This document shows, in pieces, positions 17,803 through 25,855 of a DNA stretch of 64,000 bases; position 1 is the first letter of the stretch, and each line of letters starts with the position of its first letter. Source of the stretch: WRAV01 sp050950205. GTDB lineage: Bacteria; Bacillota; Clostridia; Oscillospirales; Ruminococcaceae. The stretch covers positions 62,001 through 126,000 of the forward strand of contig JBMNHF010000020.1 of NCBI GenBank assembly GCA_050950205.1, written 5' to 3'. The position numbers were made by a program, and so were the translations under genes. The notes beneath the pieces were generated by a model that was not told the DNA's origin, ran no database searches, and was given only the letters and a program-made list of their open reading frames with translations.

Positions 17803-19086
17803 CTAGAAAGGCTTGGACCAAAGGCCCAGGGCAGGGTTGCTGATATAGAAAATTTCCTCCCCATCGGGCAGGGTGTTGTAGCCGTCCTTAAGTTGGGTGG
17901 GATCGTAGCGCTTGATGGCTTGGTCGTAGGGCATATACCGGAAGGCAACCCCTTCCACCTCTTCCTGAGTCAGGTGGGCGGTGGCGTAGGTGATGGAAAA
18001 GCGCCCGTCGGAGGAGCCGTGAATCAGGTGGGCCGCCACGCTCTGGTTGGTTTGCAGATCCTGCTCCTTGCCAAACAGCTCAATGACGTTTTCCCGCCCC
18101 ACATAACCGTATTTGCGGATGAGGCGGTCGTTTTCGGCGTCCTCTCCGAATTTGCGCACGCCGGGAGCCAGAATAATCAGCTCGCCGTCCTGGGCCATGG
18201 CCATCCGAGTGCGGTAGATGGCCTTGTTCCCCAACCAGGTGCTCTTAAATTCGGTGGGATCCAGATAAACCACGCATTTTTGGAAGGGTTTATCCACAAA
18301 GATGAGGTTTTTCTCCTTGGCCAGAGCGCAGGCTTCCTCATAGGGTTTGCGGGTGGTTCCGGCAAAGAGGCCGTGAATCTGCACACCCTCGGGGGTGTTG
18401 GTGGTGACGGTGAGGATATACACCAAAGGCAGCTTGGAGAGGAAATGCTCCTGAGCGTAGTCAAACACCTTGCGGACAGGGGTGTCGATTCGGCCCATCA
18501 TCCGCTCCATACCGTACATGGCTCCCAGCATATGGCTCTGGTTGATGATGCTGTTGCCCCCTACCCCTACCAGGATGTTCTTGGAGTAGTTGGCCATTCC
18601 CACCACCTCGTGGGGGACGACCTGCCCCAACGAGAAGATGGCCTTGTACTCGGGTTTGAGAAGTTCCCGGTTGACCTGAATGGTAATGTCCTCGTCCATC
18701 AGGCCTTCGGATACCTCTTTGACAAAAGAGGCAGGGACTTCTCCGATTTTTTCCACAGCGTTTTTCCAGTCGTGAATCAGGTAGGCATCATCGGGGATGC
18801 TATCGCCAAAGAAGGCCAGCCTTTCCTCTTTGCTCATGGGATCATGGGTGCCCAATGCAGGCATCACCTTGACCTGAGCGGAAGGTGTGCGCTCCCCAAT
18901 CAGGGCGTACAGCTCCCGGGCCAAAATGTTGGCGCCGGAATGAAGCCGTGTCATATCGGGGGGGAGCAGCAGGGTGTCCCCTCCCTCGCCGCAGGCATCC
19001 AGAACCTGAGAAAGGAACCCGCGAATCTCGCTGGCTTCCAGACCTTTATCCTGTGGTGCCAATAGTTTTAGTTCAAAAGCTTTCAT
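17803..19086 (-). CDS. LarA-family nickel-dependent racemase/epimerase
   Basis: A 427-residue member of the LarA (DUF2088) family, which uses the nickel-pincer nucleotide cofactor to racemise or epimerise 2-hydroxy acids. Expected LarA elements are visible: PPDMTRLHSG near residue 42, the LGTHDPM histidine, VPHEVVGMANYSKNILVG (catalytic His and the cofactor-bound Lys), and the histidine in INQSHMLGA. LarA itself acts on lactate. Homologues acting at C2 of sugar acids are known, and this context (mannonate-type SDR, PfkB kinase, Gnd) points to a sugar-acid substrate (inference). Cofactor genes larB, larC and larE are not in the window. It is last in a minus-strand group starting at 22869. Confidence 0.82.
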   Translation of the reverse strand: MKAFELKLLAPQDKGLEASEIRGFLSQVLDACGEGGDTLLLPPDMTRLHSGANILARELYALIGERTPSAQVKVMPALGTHDPMSKEERLAFFGDSIPDDAYLIHDWKNAVEKIGEVPASFVKEVSEGLMDEDITIQVNRELLKPEYKAIFSLGQVVPHEVVGMANYSKNILVGVGGNSIINQSHMLGAMYGMERMMGRIDTPVRKVFDYAQEHFLSKLPLVYILTVTTNTPEGVQIHGLFAGTTRKPYEEACALAKEKNLIFVDKPFQKCVVYLDPTEFKSTWLGNKAIYRTRMAMAQDGELIILAPGVRKFGEDAENDRLIRKYGYVGRENVIELFGKEQDLQTNQSVAAHLIHGSSDGRFSITYATAHLTQEEVEGVAFRYMPYDQAIKRYDPTQLKDGYNTLPDGEEIFYISNPALGLWSKPF

Positions 19087-19165
19087 GCAGTTTTCTCCTT
19101 ATCCATCCTGTCTCATGGATTCATTATCAATCGCGATCTTATAAAAATACCGGGAAATAGAGGGA

Positions 19166-19195
19166 CTGCTTCCCAGCATTTTGGCCGGGAAGCAG
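19166..19195 (-). terminator. Hairpin between gnd and the LarA-like gene
   Basis: A 9-bp stem CTGCTTCCC/GGGAAGCAG with a 12-base loop and only a weak T-stretch after it. It could be a partial terminator or mRNA-stabilising hairpin that lowers expression of the last gene. Confidence 0.4.
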
Positions 19196-19263
19196 CATTG
19201 TTCTCATGCAAGCGCTTTCCCAAAGCTAGTGGAACCCGGGGAAAAAGCGCTGTCCGTTGGCTA

Positions 19264-20718
19264 TTATACCGTGTAGGTGGAGGCAGAAGTGGTGCCGCCT
19301 TTTCCGGTCCAGTTGACATGGAAGAACTGACCCCGGGGATGACCCAGCTTCTCAAAGGTGTGGGCACCAAAGTAGTCCCGCTGTGCCTGGAGCAGGTTGG
19401 CGGGCAGACGATCGGTAAAGTAGCCGTCAAAGTAAGCCAGAGCAGAGCTCATGGCAGGAACTGCCACAGCACTGGAAACACCCAGAGCAACAATGCGGCG
19501 CCAAGACTCCTGACCCTTATCCAAAGCTTCCTTAAAGTAGGGAGCCAGCATCAGGTTGGGCAGATTGGGATCCGCCTCAAAGCTCTTTTTGATCTCGTTG
19601 AGGAATGCGCTGCGGATGATGCAGCCACCACGCCAAATCATGGCGATACCGCCCATATCCAGATCCCAGCCATAGGTTTCGGCAGCGGCAGCCATCAGGG
19701 AGTAACCCTGAGCATAGCTGACCACCTTGGAGCAGAACAGAGCCTCTTCCAAATCCTTCAGAACGGCCTCGCGGTCGATCTTCACATCCAGCTTTTTCTT
19801 CTGAAGCTGTTTGGCAGCAGCCACCCGCTGTTCCTTCAGGGCGCTCAGGCAACGGCTGAACACGGCTTCGCTGATCAGGGTCAGGGCAATGCCCTCATCC
19901 AGTGCAGACTGGCTGGTCCATTTTCCGGTGCCCTTTTGGCCGGCGGTGTCCAAAATCTCATCCACGACGTAGTTGCCGTTTTCATCCTTGTAGCCCATGA
20001 TGTCCCGGGTGATCTCGATGAGGTAGCTGTCCAAACGACCTTCGTTCCACTCGGCAAAGGTCTTGTGGATTTCCTCGTTGGTCATACCCAGAACGTCCTT
20101 CATCACAGCGTAGGCTTCGCAGATGAGCTGCATGTCGCCGTACTCGATGCCGTTGTGAACCATCTTGACAAAGTGGCCGGCGCCGTCCTTGCCAATCCAG
20201 ATGCAGCAGGGGGACTGATCCTCGCCTGCTTTGGCAGAGATGGCAGTGAAGATGTCCTTCACATGAGGCCAAGCGGCTTCGGAACCGCCGGGCATGATGG
20301 CAGGGCCATTGAGAGCGCCTTCTTCACCGCCGGAAACACCGGTGCCGATGAACAGAAGACCCTTGCTCTCCACATAGTTGGCGCGGCGAATGGTATCGGG
20401 GTAGTGGGAGTTTCCGCCGTCGATGATGATGTCGCCCTCTTCCAGGTGAGGAATCAGCTGCTCGATGGTGGCGTCCACCGGCTTGCCGGCCTTGACCATA
20501 ATCATAATCCGGCGGGGCTTTTTCAGAGAGCTTACAAACTCCTCTACACTAAGCGCACCGATGATGTTCTTGCCCTTAGCGCGTCCTTCCACAAATTTAG
20601 TCACCTTTTCGGTGGTGCGGTTATAGACAGCAACGGTAAAGCCCTTGCTCTCCATATTCATAACCAGGTTTTCACCCATAACTGCCAGGCCAACCAGGCC
20701 GATATCAGCTTTGCTCAT
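19264..20718 (-). CDS. gnd: 6-phosphogluconate dehydrogenase, decarboxylating
   Basis: Oxidises and decarboxylates 6-phosphogluconate to ribulose-5-phosphate. The 484-residue protein starts MSKADIGLVGLAVMGENL with the nucleotide-binding glycine loop. The family signature GTGVSGGEEGA and the catalytic KMVHNGIEYGDMQ segment (Lys, Asn, His) follow. The C-terminal GTGKW and RDYFGAHTFE elements are intact. A longer frame reaches 20829, but the ATG at 20718 has AGGAGG nine bases upstream. Its place in a mannonate/ketodeoxygluconate-type operon is unusual: gnd would be needed only if the pathway produces 6-phosphogluconate. Confidence 0.95.
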   Translation of the reverse strand: MSKADIGLVGLAVMGENLVMNMESKGFTVAVYNRTTEKVTKFVEGRAKGKNIIGALSVEEFVSSLKKPRRIMIMVKAGKPVDATIEQLIPHLEEGDIIIDGGNSHYPDTIRRANYVESKGLLFIGTGVSGGEEGALNGPAIMPGGSEAAWPHVKDIFTAISAKAGEDQSPCCIWIGKDGAGHFVKMVHNGIEYGDMQLICEAYAVMKDVLGMTNEEIHKTFAEWNEGRLDSYLIEITRDIMGYKDENGNYVVDEILDTAGQKGTGKWTSQSALDEGIALTLISEAVFSRCLSALKEQRVAAAKQLQKKKLDVKIDREAVLKDLEEALFCSKVVSYAQGYSLMAAAAETYGWDLDMGGIAMIWRGGCIIRSAFLNEIKKSFEADPNLPNLMLAPYFKEALDKGQESWRRIVALGVSSAVAVPAMSSALAYFDGYFTDRLPANLLQAQRDYFGAHTFEKLGHPRGQFFHVNWTGKGGTTSASTYTV

Positions 20719-20843
20719 ATCACTGTATCCTCCTATTATTTGTTGCTTTTGCCATGTATCAGGAACTGACTCGTTGTCGATTGATGAAGATACGCAGATG
20801 CGGCACAGTGCAGCTGGTTTTAACTGCACCTGTTTCGCAGTTT

Positions 20844-20878
20844 GGCTTTCCTTGCCTGACTAACAGGCAAGGAAAGCC
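20844..20878 (-). repeat. 15-bp perfect hairpin between the PfkB kinase gene and gnd
   Basis: GGCTTTCCTTGCCTG and its exact complement are separated by five bases. No T-run follows on the minus strand, so this is more likely a processing or stability element than a full terminator. Confidence 0.5.
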
Positions 20879-20903
20879 TTGTTGAGCCTTTTCCAAACAA
20901 AAA

Positions 20904-21977
20904 TTACCGCTGTACCCGGGCGTTGCCCTTGTAGATATCCCAAACCTGAGCCTCGTCGGCAGGCTGGGCATGGTCGGTGAGCATGGTGGTGGCCAGAGCA
21001 CCGGTAGCCCAGGCAAACTGCAGCCATTTCTCCGGCTCCCACTCCTTGAGGATTCCATAAAGGAGGCCGCCAACAAAGCCGTCGCCGCCGCCGATCCGGT
21101 CCAAAATGGGAATCTCGCGAGGCTCTACCACATGCCAGTTGTCCCCTTCCAGCATGATGGCGCCCCACAGATGCTCGTTGGCAGACATAACCTCGCGCAG
21201 GGTGTTGGCAAACACCTTGGCGTTGGGATACTGCTCCTTCACCCGCTGGATCATGCCCTTAAAGCCGTCAATCTTGGAGAGCAGATCCTTGCCGCCGGCC
21301 TCGGGACCCTGAATGCGCAGGCAAAGCTGGAAGTCCTCTTCGTTGCCCTCCAAAATGTCGGCAAGAGAGGCAATCTCGCTAAAGCTGCGGTGCAGCTCCT
21401 CTTCCCTGCCCTTCCAGAAGGTGGCGCGGTGGTTGAGGTCGAAACTGATGAGGGTACCATACTTTTTGGCTGCCCTGGCAAGCTCCAGGCAGAACTGGGT
21501 GGTCTCGGGAGAAAGGGCGGCAATCAGACCGCTCATATGGAGAACCTGAACTCCTTCCTCGCCAAAGATGCGATCCAGATCAAAATCCTTGGCATTGAGG
21601 GTGCGGCCCACTTCGCCGGCCCGATCGTTCCAAACTCTGGGGCCCCGCATACCAAAGCCGCTGTCGGCAATGTTGAACTGGTGACGGTATCCCCAAGGAC
21701 CGCCCTGATCTACCTCGGGGCCTTCAATGTCCATTCCACGGGAGCGGAGATCCTGCTTGATAAACGCTGCCATGGGGCTGCCCTTCACAAAAGTGGTGAG
21801 CACTTTGACGGGAAGTCCCAGATAGGAGGAAATGCTGGCTACATTGGCCTCGGCACTGGTAGCCTGCAGCAAGAACTGGTTGGAAGCAGCTACCGGTTGG
21901 CGGGTATGAGGAGTGATACGAAGACCCATACTGGCTGGAACGACGAGAGCGTACTTGGCATCCTTGCGAAGCTTCAT
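20904..21977 (-). CDS. PfkB-family sugar-acid kinase (KDG kinase-like)
   Basis: A 357-residue ribokinase-fold kinase. N-terminal substrate-binding elements are followed by SFDLNHRATFW and the C-terminal anion-hole/catalytic motif RIGGGDGFVGGLLYG near residue 305. This GGGD variant of the usual GAGD is common in proteins annotated as 2-keto-3-deoxygluconate kinase. The canonical role is phosphorylation of KDG to KDPG. Since the operon also has gnd and an epimerase, gluconate phosphorylation is an alternative (inference). The start ATG at 21977 follows a weak GGGGG site. It lies 43 bases after the SDR gene. Confidence 0.82.
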   Translation of the reverse strand: MKLRKDAKYALVVPASMGLRITPHTRQPVAASNQFLLQATSAEANVASISSYLGLPVKVLTTFVKGSPMAAFIKQDLRSRGMDIEGPEVDQGGPWGYRHQFNIADSGFGMRGPRVWNDRAGEVGRTLNAKDFDLDRIFGEEGVQVLHMSGLIAALSPETTQFCLELARAAKKYGTLISFDLNHRATFWKGREEELHRSFSEIASLADILEGNEEDFQLCLRIQGPEAGGKDLLSKIDGFKGMIQRVKEQYPNAKVFANTLREVMSANEHLWGAIMLEGDNWHVVEPREIPILDRIGGGDGFVGGLLYGILKEWEPEKWLQFAWATGALATTMLTDHAQPADEAQVWDIYKGNARVQR

Positions 21978-22020
21978 TGTGTATACCCCCTGTTAATAAT
22001 GTTCTGTTATAAACGTCTGG

Positions 22021-22869
22021 TTATACTCCGGAGTAGGCAGAAAATCCACCGTCTACGGGAATAACTACGCCGGTGATAAAGCCGGACATGTTCTCATCCA
22101 GCAAGAAGAGCATGGTGCCCAGCAACTCTTCGGCAACACCAAAGCGACCCATGGGAGTGTTGCGCAAAATCTTCTCGGAGCGGGCGGTGTAGCTTCCGTC
22201 CTCGTTGGTGAGAAGGGCCCGGTTTTGGTCGGTGAGGAAAAATCCGGGAGCAATGGCATTGACACGGATGTTGGTTTTGGAAAAGTGAACAGCCAGCCAC
22301 TGAGTAAAGTTGGAGATGGCTGCCTTTGCCGCCGAGTAGGCGGGAATTTTGGTGAGAGGGGTAAAGGCGTTCATGGAGCTGATGTTGAGAATCGAACCGC
22401 CCTTTTCGATCAGGTCCCGGCTAAACTCTTGGGTGGGAAGCAGAGTTCCCATAAAGTTGAGGTCGAATACAAAGCGGATGCTGTCGGCATCCAGGTTGTA
22501 AAAGCTCTTAAAGCCTTCCTTGTCCAGATCGCTGGGAGAGAAAAACTCCGAGTCGGTGGTGCCTTTGGGATGGTTGCCACCGGCTCCGTTGATGAGGATA
22601 TCGATGGGGCCAAAGGCTTCCTTCACCTTCTGGTGTGCCTGACGGACGCTCTCGGCCTCCAACACATTGCATTTCACACCAATGGCCTGTCCACCGGCAG
22701 CCGTAATTTCGTCTGCCACCTTTTGAGCTGCCTGCTCGTTGAGGTCCAGCACCGCTACCTTAACGCCATATTCACCCAGGGCCTTGGCCATGCTGCCGCA
22801 CAAAATGCCGCCGCCACCGGTAATGACTGCTACCTTACCGTCCAGATTCTTCTCCAAAGATATAATCAT
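22021..22869 (-). CDS. uxuB: SDR oxidoreductase, D-mannonate oxidoreductase-like
   Basis: NAD(P)-dependent short-chain dehydrogenase of 282 residues, resembling the Bacillus/Clostridium enzyme that interconverts fructuronate and mannonate. The Rossmann loop is TGGGGILCG near residue 15. NGAGGNHPKGTTDSEFF carries the insertion typical of mannonate oxidoreductases, and the catalytic Ser (NISSMNAF) and YxxxK (PAYSAAKAA) are in place. A GTG at 22878 lies too close to AAAGGAG; the ATG at 22869 is eight bases from it and is preferred. First gene of the operon, directly after a promoter and LacI-type operator. Gluconate 5-dehydrogenase is the main alternative. Confidence 0.82.
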   Translation of the reverse strand: MIISLEKNLDGKVAVITGGGGILCGSMAKALGEYGVKVAVLDLNEQAAQKVADEITAAGGQAIGVKCNVLEAESVRQAHQKVKEAFGPIDILINGAGGNHPKGTTDSEFFSPSDLDKEGFKSFYNLDADSIRFVFDLNFMGTLLPTQEFSRDLIEKGGSILNISSMNAFTPLTKIPAYSAAKAAISNFTQWLAVHFSKTNIRVNAIAPGFFLTDQNRALLTNEDGSYTARSEKILRNTPMGRFGVAEELLGTMLFLLDENMSGFITGVVIPVDGGFSAYSGV

Positions 22870-22914
22870 GCGTTTCACTCCTTTGTTTTTATGGTTTGCC
22901 TTTTATACTGATGA

Positions 22915-22928
22915 TGTAAGCTCTTACA
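22915..22928. promoter_or_regulatory. LacI-type operator, uxuB side
   Basis: TGTAAG-CT-CTTACA, an inverted repeat just after the -10 box of the uxuB promoter. The same 14-mer occurs in reverse orientation at 23040-23053. Confidence 0.75.
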
Positions 22929-22935
22929 ATTTTAC

Positions 22936-22964
22936 ATTTTACATGGAAACCGATCAAATGTCAA
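22936..22964 (-). promoter_or_regulatory. Promoter of the sugar-acid operon
   Basis: TTGACA (22959-22964) and TAAAAT (22936-22941) on the minus strand, 17-base spacer, with the operator immediately downstream. Confidence 0.8.
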
Positions 22965-23011
22965 TTAGAGGAATCGCCATAAATGGGCTGGAGATTTCTC
23001 TGGAAATACAG

Positions 23012-23040
23012 TTGAAAAATACAATTGGGGCATATATAAT
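23012..23040 (+). promoter_or_regulatory. Promoter of the divergent lacI-type gene
   Basis: TTGAAA (23012-23017) and TATAAT (23035-23040), 17-base spacer. The last T of the -10 box is the first base of the second operator. Confidence 0.8.
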
Positions 23041-23053
23041 GTAAGAGCTTACA
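23040..23053. promoter_or_regulatory. LacI-type operator, regulator side
   Basis: TGTAAG-AG-CTTACA, the reverse complement of the 22915-22928 site. It overlaps the -10 box of the regulator promoter, which suggests autoregulation. Beyond it, 23054-23282 is leader without a visible gene. Confidence 0.75.
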
Positions 23054-23282
23054 CCTCTCTCCCTGATTTAGGCTTTCTGGCCTTCTGTTTTGGGGTGGTT
23101 GTTTTACTTGCTCAAGTGTGTTAATATCTGCTGGAACGACGGGATGATTCATCGGTGCCTGCCCACTGTAGCCACGGCCTTTTGGGGAAGGTTTGGGGCG
23201 GCGGGCTAAGAGCATTCTGCTAAGGGGGTATCATGTTAGCAAATGCCATCGGTTCACCATTCATCCCAAAAGGGGGATTTTT

Positions 23283-24272
23283 TTGAATATCTATGATATT
23301 GCAAAGCTGGCAGGTGTTAGTATTGCCACCGTCTCCCGGGTTATTAACGGTAAGGAAAATGTCTCCGAAAAAACCCGTCAGAAAGTGGAGCGCATCATTG
23401 CGGAAATGGGGTATACCCCCAATGTCTTTGCCAGAGGCTTGGGGCTTGGCTCCATCCAAATGGTGGGGGTGCTGTGCTCCACCGTCAGCGATTTGTTTTA
23501 CGCCCGGGCGGTAGCCACCATCGAAAGTGAGCTGCGCACCTTGGGTTATGATGTGATTCTCTGCTGCACCGGCAACGATGTGGCAGAAAAGAGTCGGTAT
23601 ATGCAGTTGCTGCTTTCCAAGCGGGTGGATGCCATGATTCTGGTGGGTTCCATCTTTCAGGAGCGCACCAGCAACGAACATATCGCCCAGGCCGCCACAC
23701 AGGTTCCGGTCATTTTGGTCAACGGCTCCTTGGATATTCCCAATACCTACTGTGTCTTCTGCGACGAAGAGGGGGCGGTTTACCATTTGGTGCGGGCTTT
23801 GGCAGCCGAAAACCGCCGGGACATTCTCTATATCGAAAACACCGAAAACTATGCCAGTCTCTCCAAATGGAGAGGCTTTACCCGAGGTTGCGCCGATTGC
23901 AACATCTCCCACTCCCCTGCCCTGACTCTGCAGGTGCCCAAAGACGGTGACGCAGTAAAGGAGAGGGTGATCAGCCTCATCGACTCCGGCGTGACCTTTA
24001 ACGCCGTGGTGGCCAGCGAGGATCTGCTGGCTCTGGGCGCCCTGAAAGCCTTAAAGGCCCGGAAGCTGCGGGTACCGGAGGATGTGGCAGTGGTGGGATT
24101 TAACGACTCCATCCTCTGCAAGTGTTCTTCTCCCGAGCTTTCCAGTATCGACAACAAGGTGGACGATATGTGTCGGCGGGCGGTGGCCATTCTGCTGGAG
24201 CTGATTCGTGGCCGCAACCCTCCCACCCGCACCGTCCTCACCCCAGAATTTAAGCGCCGTGACAGCTTTTAA
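23283..24272 (+). CDS. LacI-family regulator of the sugar-acid operon
   Basis: Transcriptional repressor of 329 residues: an N-terminal LacI helix-turn-helix (IYDIAKLAGVSIATVSRVINGKENVSEKTR), then a periplasmic-binding-like sensor domain beginning VGVLCSTVSDLFYA and ending in the usual LSSIDNKVDDMCRRAV. The frame is open to 23193, but the family starts at the TTG at 23283, five bases after GGGGGA. It is divergent from the uxuB-like gene with two mirrored operators between them, so it very likely controls that operon and itself; the inducer would be a sugar acid (inference). Confidence 0.92.
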   Translation: MNIYDIAKLAGVSIATVSRVINGKENVSEKTRQKVERIIAEMGYTPNVFARGLGLGSIQMVGVLCSTVSDLFYARAVATIESELRTLGYDVILCCTGNDVAEKSRYMQLLLSKRVDAMILVGSIFQERTSNEHIAQAATQVPVILVNGSLDIPNTYCVFCDEEGAVYHLVRALAAENRRDILYIENTENYASLSKWRGFTRGCADCNISHSPALTLQVPKDGDAVKERVISLIDSGVTFNAVVASEDLLALGALKALKARKLRVPEDVAVVGFNDSILCKCSSPELSSIDNKVDDMCRRAVAILLELIRGRNPPTRTVLTPEFKRRDSF

Positions 24273-24383
24273 TTGCCTTTACTGTTTGCAAAAAGCCTGA
24301 CTCTATTCCGATTGGCCCGCTATATTCGGTGGGTCAACGGTGTATGAGGAGGAAAACATCAGCATAGGTGAAAAAAATCAAAC

Positions 24384-24417
24384 AAAAAGGGATCGGCTAT
24401 ATAGCCGGTCTCTTTTT
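24384..24417. terminator. Bidirectional terminator between lacI-type and adh genes
   Basis: A stem around GATCGGCT/AGCCGGTC with A-runs before and T-runs after it, between converging genes. The 24273-24383 stretch holds nothing else. Confidence 0.8.
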
Positions 24418-24427
24418 ATGATCGGGT

Positions 24428-25525
24428 TTATTCAACGTCGGTGTAAACGATGGGTTTAATGAGATCGGGAGCCTTTTTGTCCATCAGGTCAAAGGCGTCT
24501 TCGATTTTATCAAAGCCGTGGAACTTGTGGGAAATGATCTTGGTGGTATCCACACGGCCATGGCGAATGACTTCCAGCAGCTTTTGAATTCTCAGAGCAC
24601 CGCCGGGGCAGAAGCCTCCGCGAATATCCTTGTTGGCCATTCCCAGTCCCCAAGACAAGGCGGGCATGGACAAAGTGTGGGAAATATCGAAGTAGTTGAT
24701 GTTGGAGATAACACCCATTGCCTTGGTCATATCCACTGCCTGGCGGAAGGTTTCGCCGTCTCCCCCGGCAATGATGACCTGGTCAGCGCCGCCACCGGTC
24801 AGATCCAAGACCTGCTCCACAATGTCGCCTTCTTTGTAGCTGATGATATCGGTAGCGCCATATTCCCGGGCAATTTTGACACAGTTGGGGCGGGTTCCAA
24901 CGCCGATAATTCGTCCGGCACCCCGCAATTGGGCTCCTGCCACAGCCATCAAGCCTACCGGCCCGATGCCAATGACCACAACGGTGTCGCCGTATCCAAT
25001 GTTTGCCAGCTCCACGCCGTGGAATCCGGTAGACATCATGTCCACCGTCATCAGAGCCGCTTCGGGAGACACGTCATCGGGCAGATGCACCAGGTTGGAG
25101 TCTGCCTGGTTTACATGGAAATACTCTGCAAACACACCATCTTTCTGAGCCAGGAACTTAAAGCTTCCCATCATTCCATGGTCGTGAGCGGTGGATTTGC
25201 CGGACTGAACTCCCATCGAAAGCCAGTCGGGGGTGACACAGGGAACGACGACACGGTCGCCGGGGGCAAATTTGGTAACCAGTTCGCCTACCTCCACCAC
25301 AACGCCCACTGCTTCGTGTCCCAGAATGACGTTTTGTCTGGGGCCGGAACCGCCGTGAGACATATGGGTGTCGGAGCTACAGGGTGCAACAACGGTGGGA
25401 CGAATGATGGCATCCAAGGGGCCTGCCACAGGGCGGGGTTTTTCCATCCAGCCCGGCTTGTCCACATCCAGCATACCATAGCCGCGCATCATAACAGTTT
25501 TGTTGGAATTTGTTTGCGTACTCAT
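24428..25525 (-). CDS. Zinc-dependent alcohol dehydrogenase (NADP-type, secondary alcohols)
   Basis: Medium-chain dehydrogenase of 365 residues. GMLDVDKPGWMEKPRP, VAPCSSDTH (zinc Cys), GHEAVGVVVEVG, DHGMMG and VVVIGIGPVGLMAV follow the pattern of the Thermoanaerobacter brockii and Clostridium beijerinckii isopropanol/secondary alcohol dehydrogenases, as do GVGTRPNCV (NADP-binding region) and CPGGALRIQKL. The start ATG at 25525 has GGAGGT eight bases upstream; an upstream ATG at 25570 is unlikely. The likely role is NAD(P)H re-oxidation or ketone/aldehyde reduction. A Rex-like palindrome lies about 90 bases upstream. Divergent from a LysR gene. Confidence 0.92.
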   Translation of the reverse strand: MSTQTNSNKTVMMRGYGMLDVDKPGWMEKPRPVAGPLDAIIRPTVVAPCSSDTHMSHGGSGPRQNVILGHEAVGVVVEVGELVTKFAPGDRVVVPCVTPDWLSMGVQSGKSTAHDHGMMGSFKFLAQKDGVFAEYFHVNQADSNLVHLPDDVSPEAALMTVDMMSTGFHGVELANIGYGDTVVVIGIGPVGLMAVAGAQLRGAGRIIGVGTRPNCVKIAREYGATDIISYKEGDIVEQVLDLTGGGADQVIIAGGDGETFRQAVDMTKAMGVISNINYFDISHTLSMPALSWGLGMANKDIRGGFCPGGALRIQKLLEVIRHGRVDTTKIISHKFHGFDKIEDAFDLMDKKAPDLIKPIVYTDVE

Positions 25526-25855
25526 TAGGCTGTACCTCCAAAATAATTTGCGTGTGTTTGTAGTTGGCAAAATGACTAAAAAGATTTCGCTGTGAAGAAT
25601 ATTTTTCCTATATTGTCAATTTCTTGACAATCTATCCTATTTCTTTACAGCTGGGTATTCCTTTTTGCATTTATATAATACTATATTAGTGTATAATTTG
25701 TAAAATACATAAATACTAATATATTATAGTCTTTAACTATAGTTTGTGGTATAATATCCTTAATACAGCTGAAAGACCATGGTTTTTCGGCTAGGCAAAG
25801 CAGATGATGGTATATTTTTTCTCACAACTCACAACATAGATTAGGCAGTGATGGT
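25526..25855. other. AT-rich intergenic region between adh and lysR-type gene
   Basis: No gene seen. It holds the adh ribosome binding site, the 25612-25631 palindrome and several AT-rich stretches. A TATAAT at 25750-25755 could serve the LysR gene, but it lacks a clear -35 box. No confident adh promoter was found. Confidence 0.5.
25612..25631. promoter_or_regulatory. Rex-like palindromic operator upstream of adh
   Basis: ATTGTCAA, four bases, TTGACAAT: a perfect inverted repeat. The 7-4-7 architecture equals that of the clostridial Rex site TTGTTAA-N4-TTAACAA with one change per arm. Rex senses NADH/NAD+ and often controls alcohol dehydrogenases. The length would also fit a LysR-type T-N11-A site for the neighbouring regulator. 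Confidence 0.5.

Noticed and set aside
19207..19220. TGCAAGCGCTTTCC, resembling a CcpA catabolite-response element.
   Set aside because: It matches only partly, and lies between the gnd stop and the LarA-like gene rather than at a recognisable promoter.
22870..23282. A riboswitch in the 400-base region before the sugar-acid operon.
   Set aside because: No conserved riboswitch motif was recognised; promoters and two operators explain the region.
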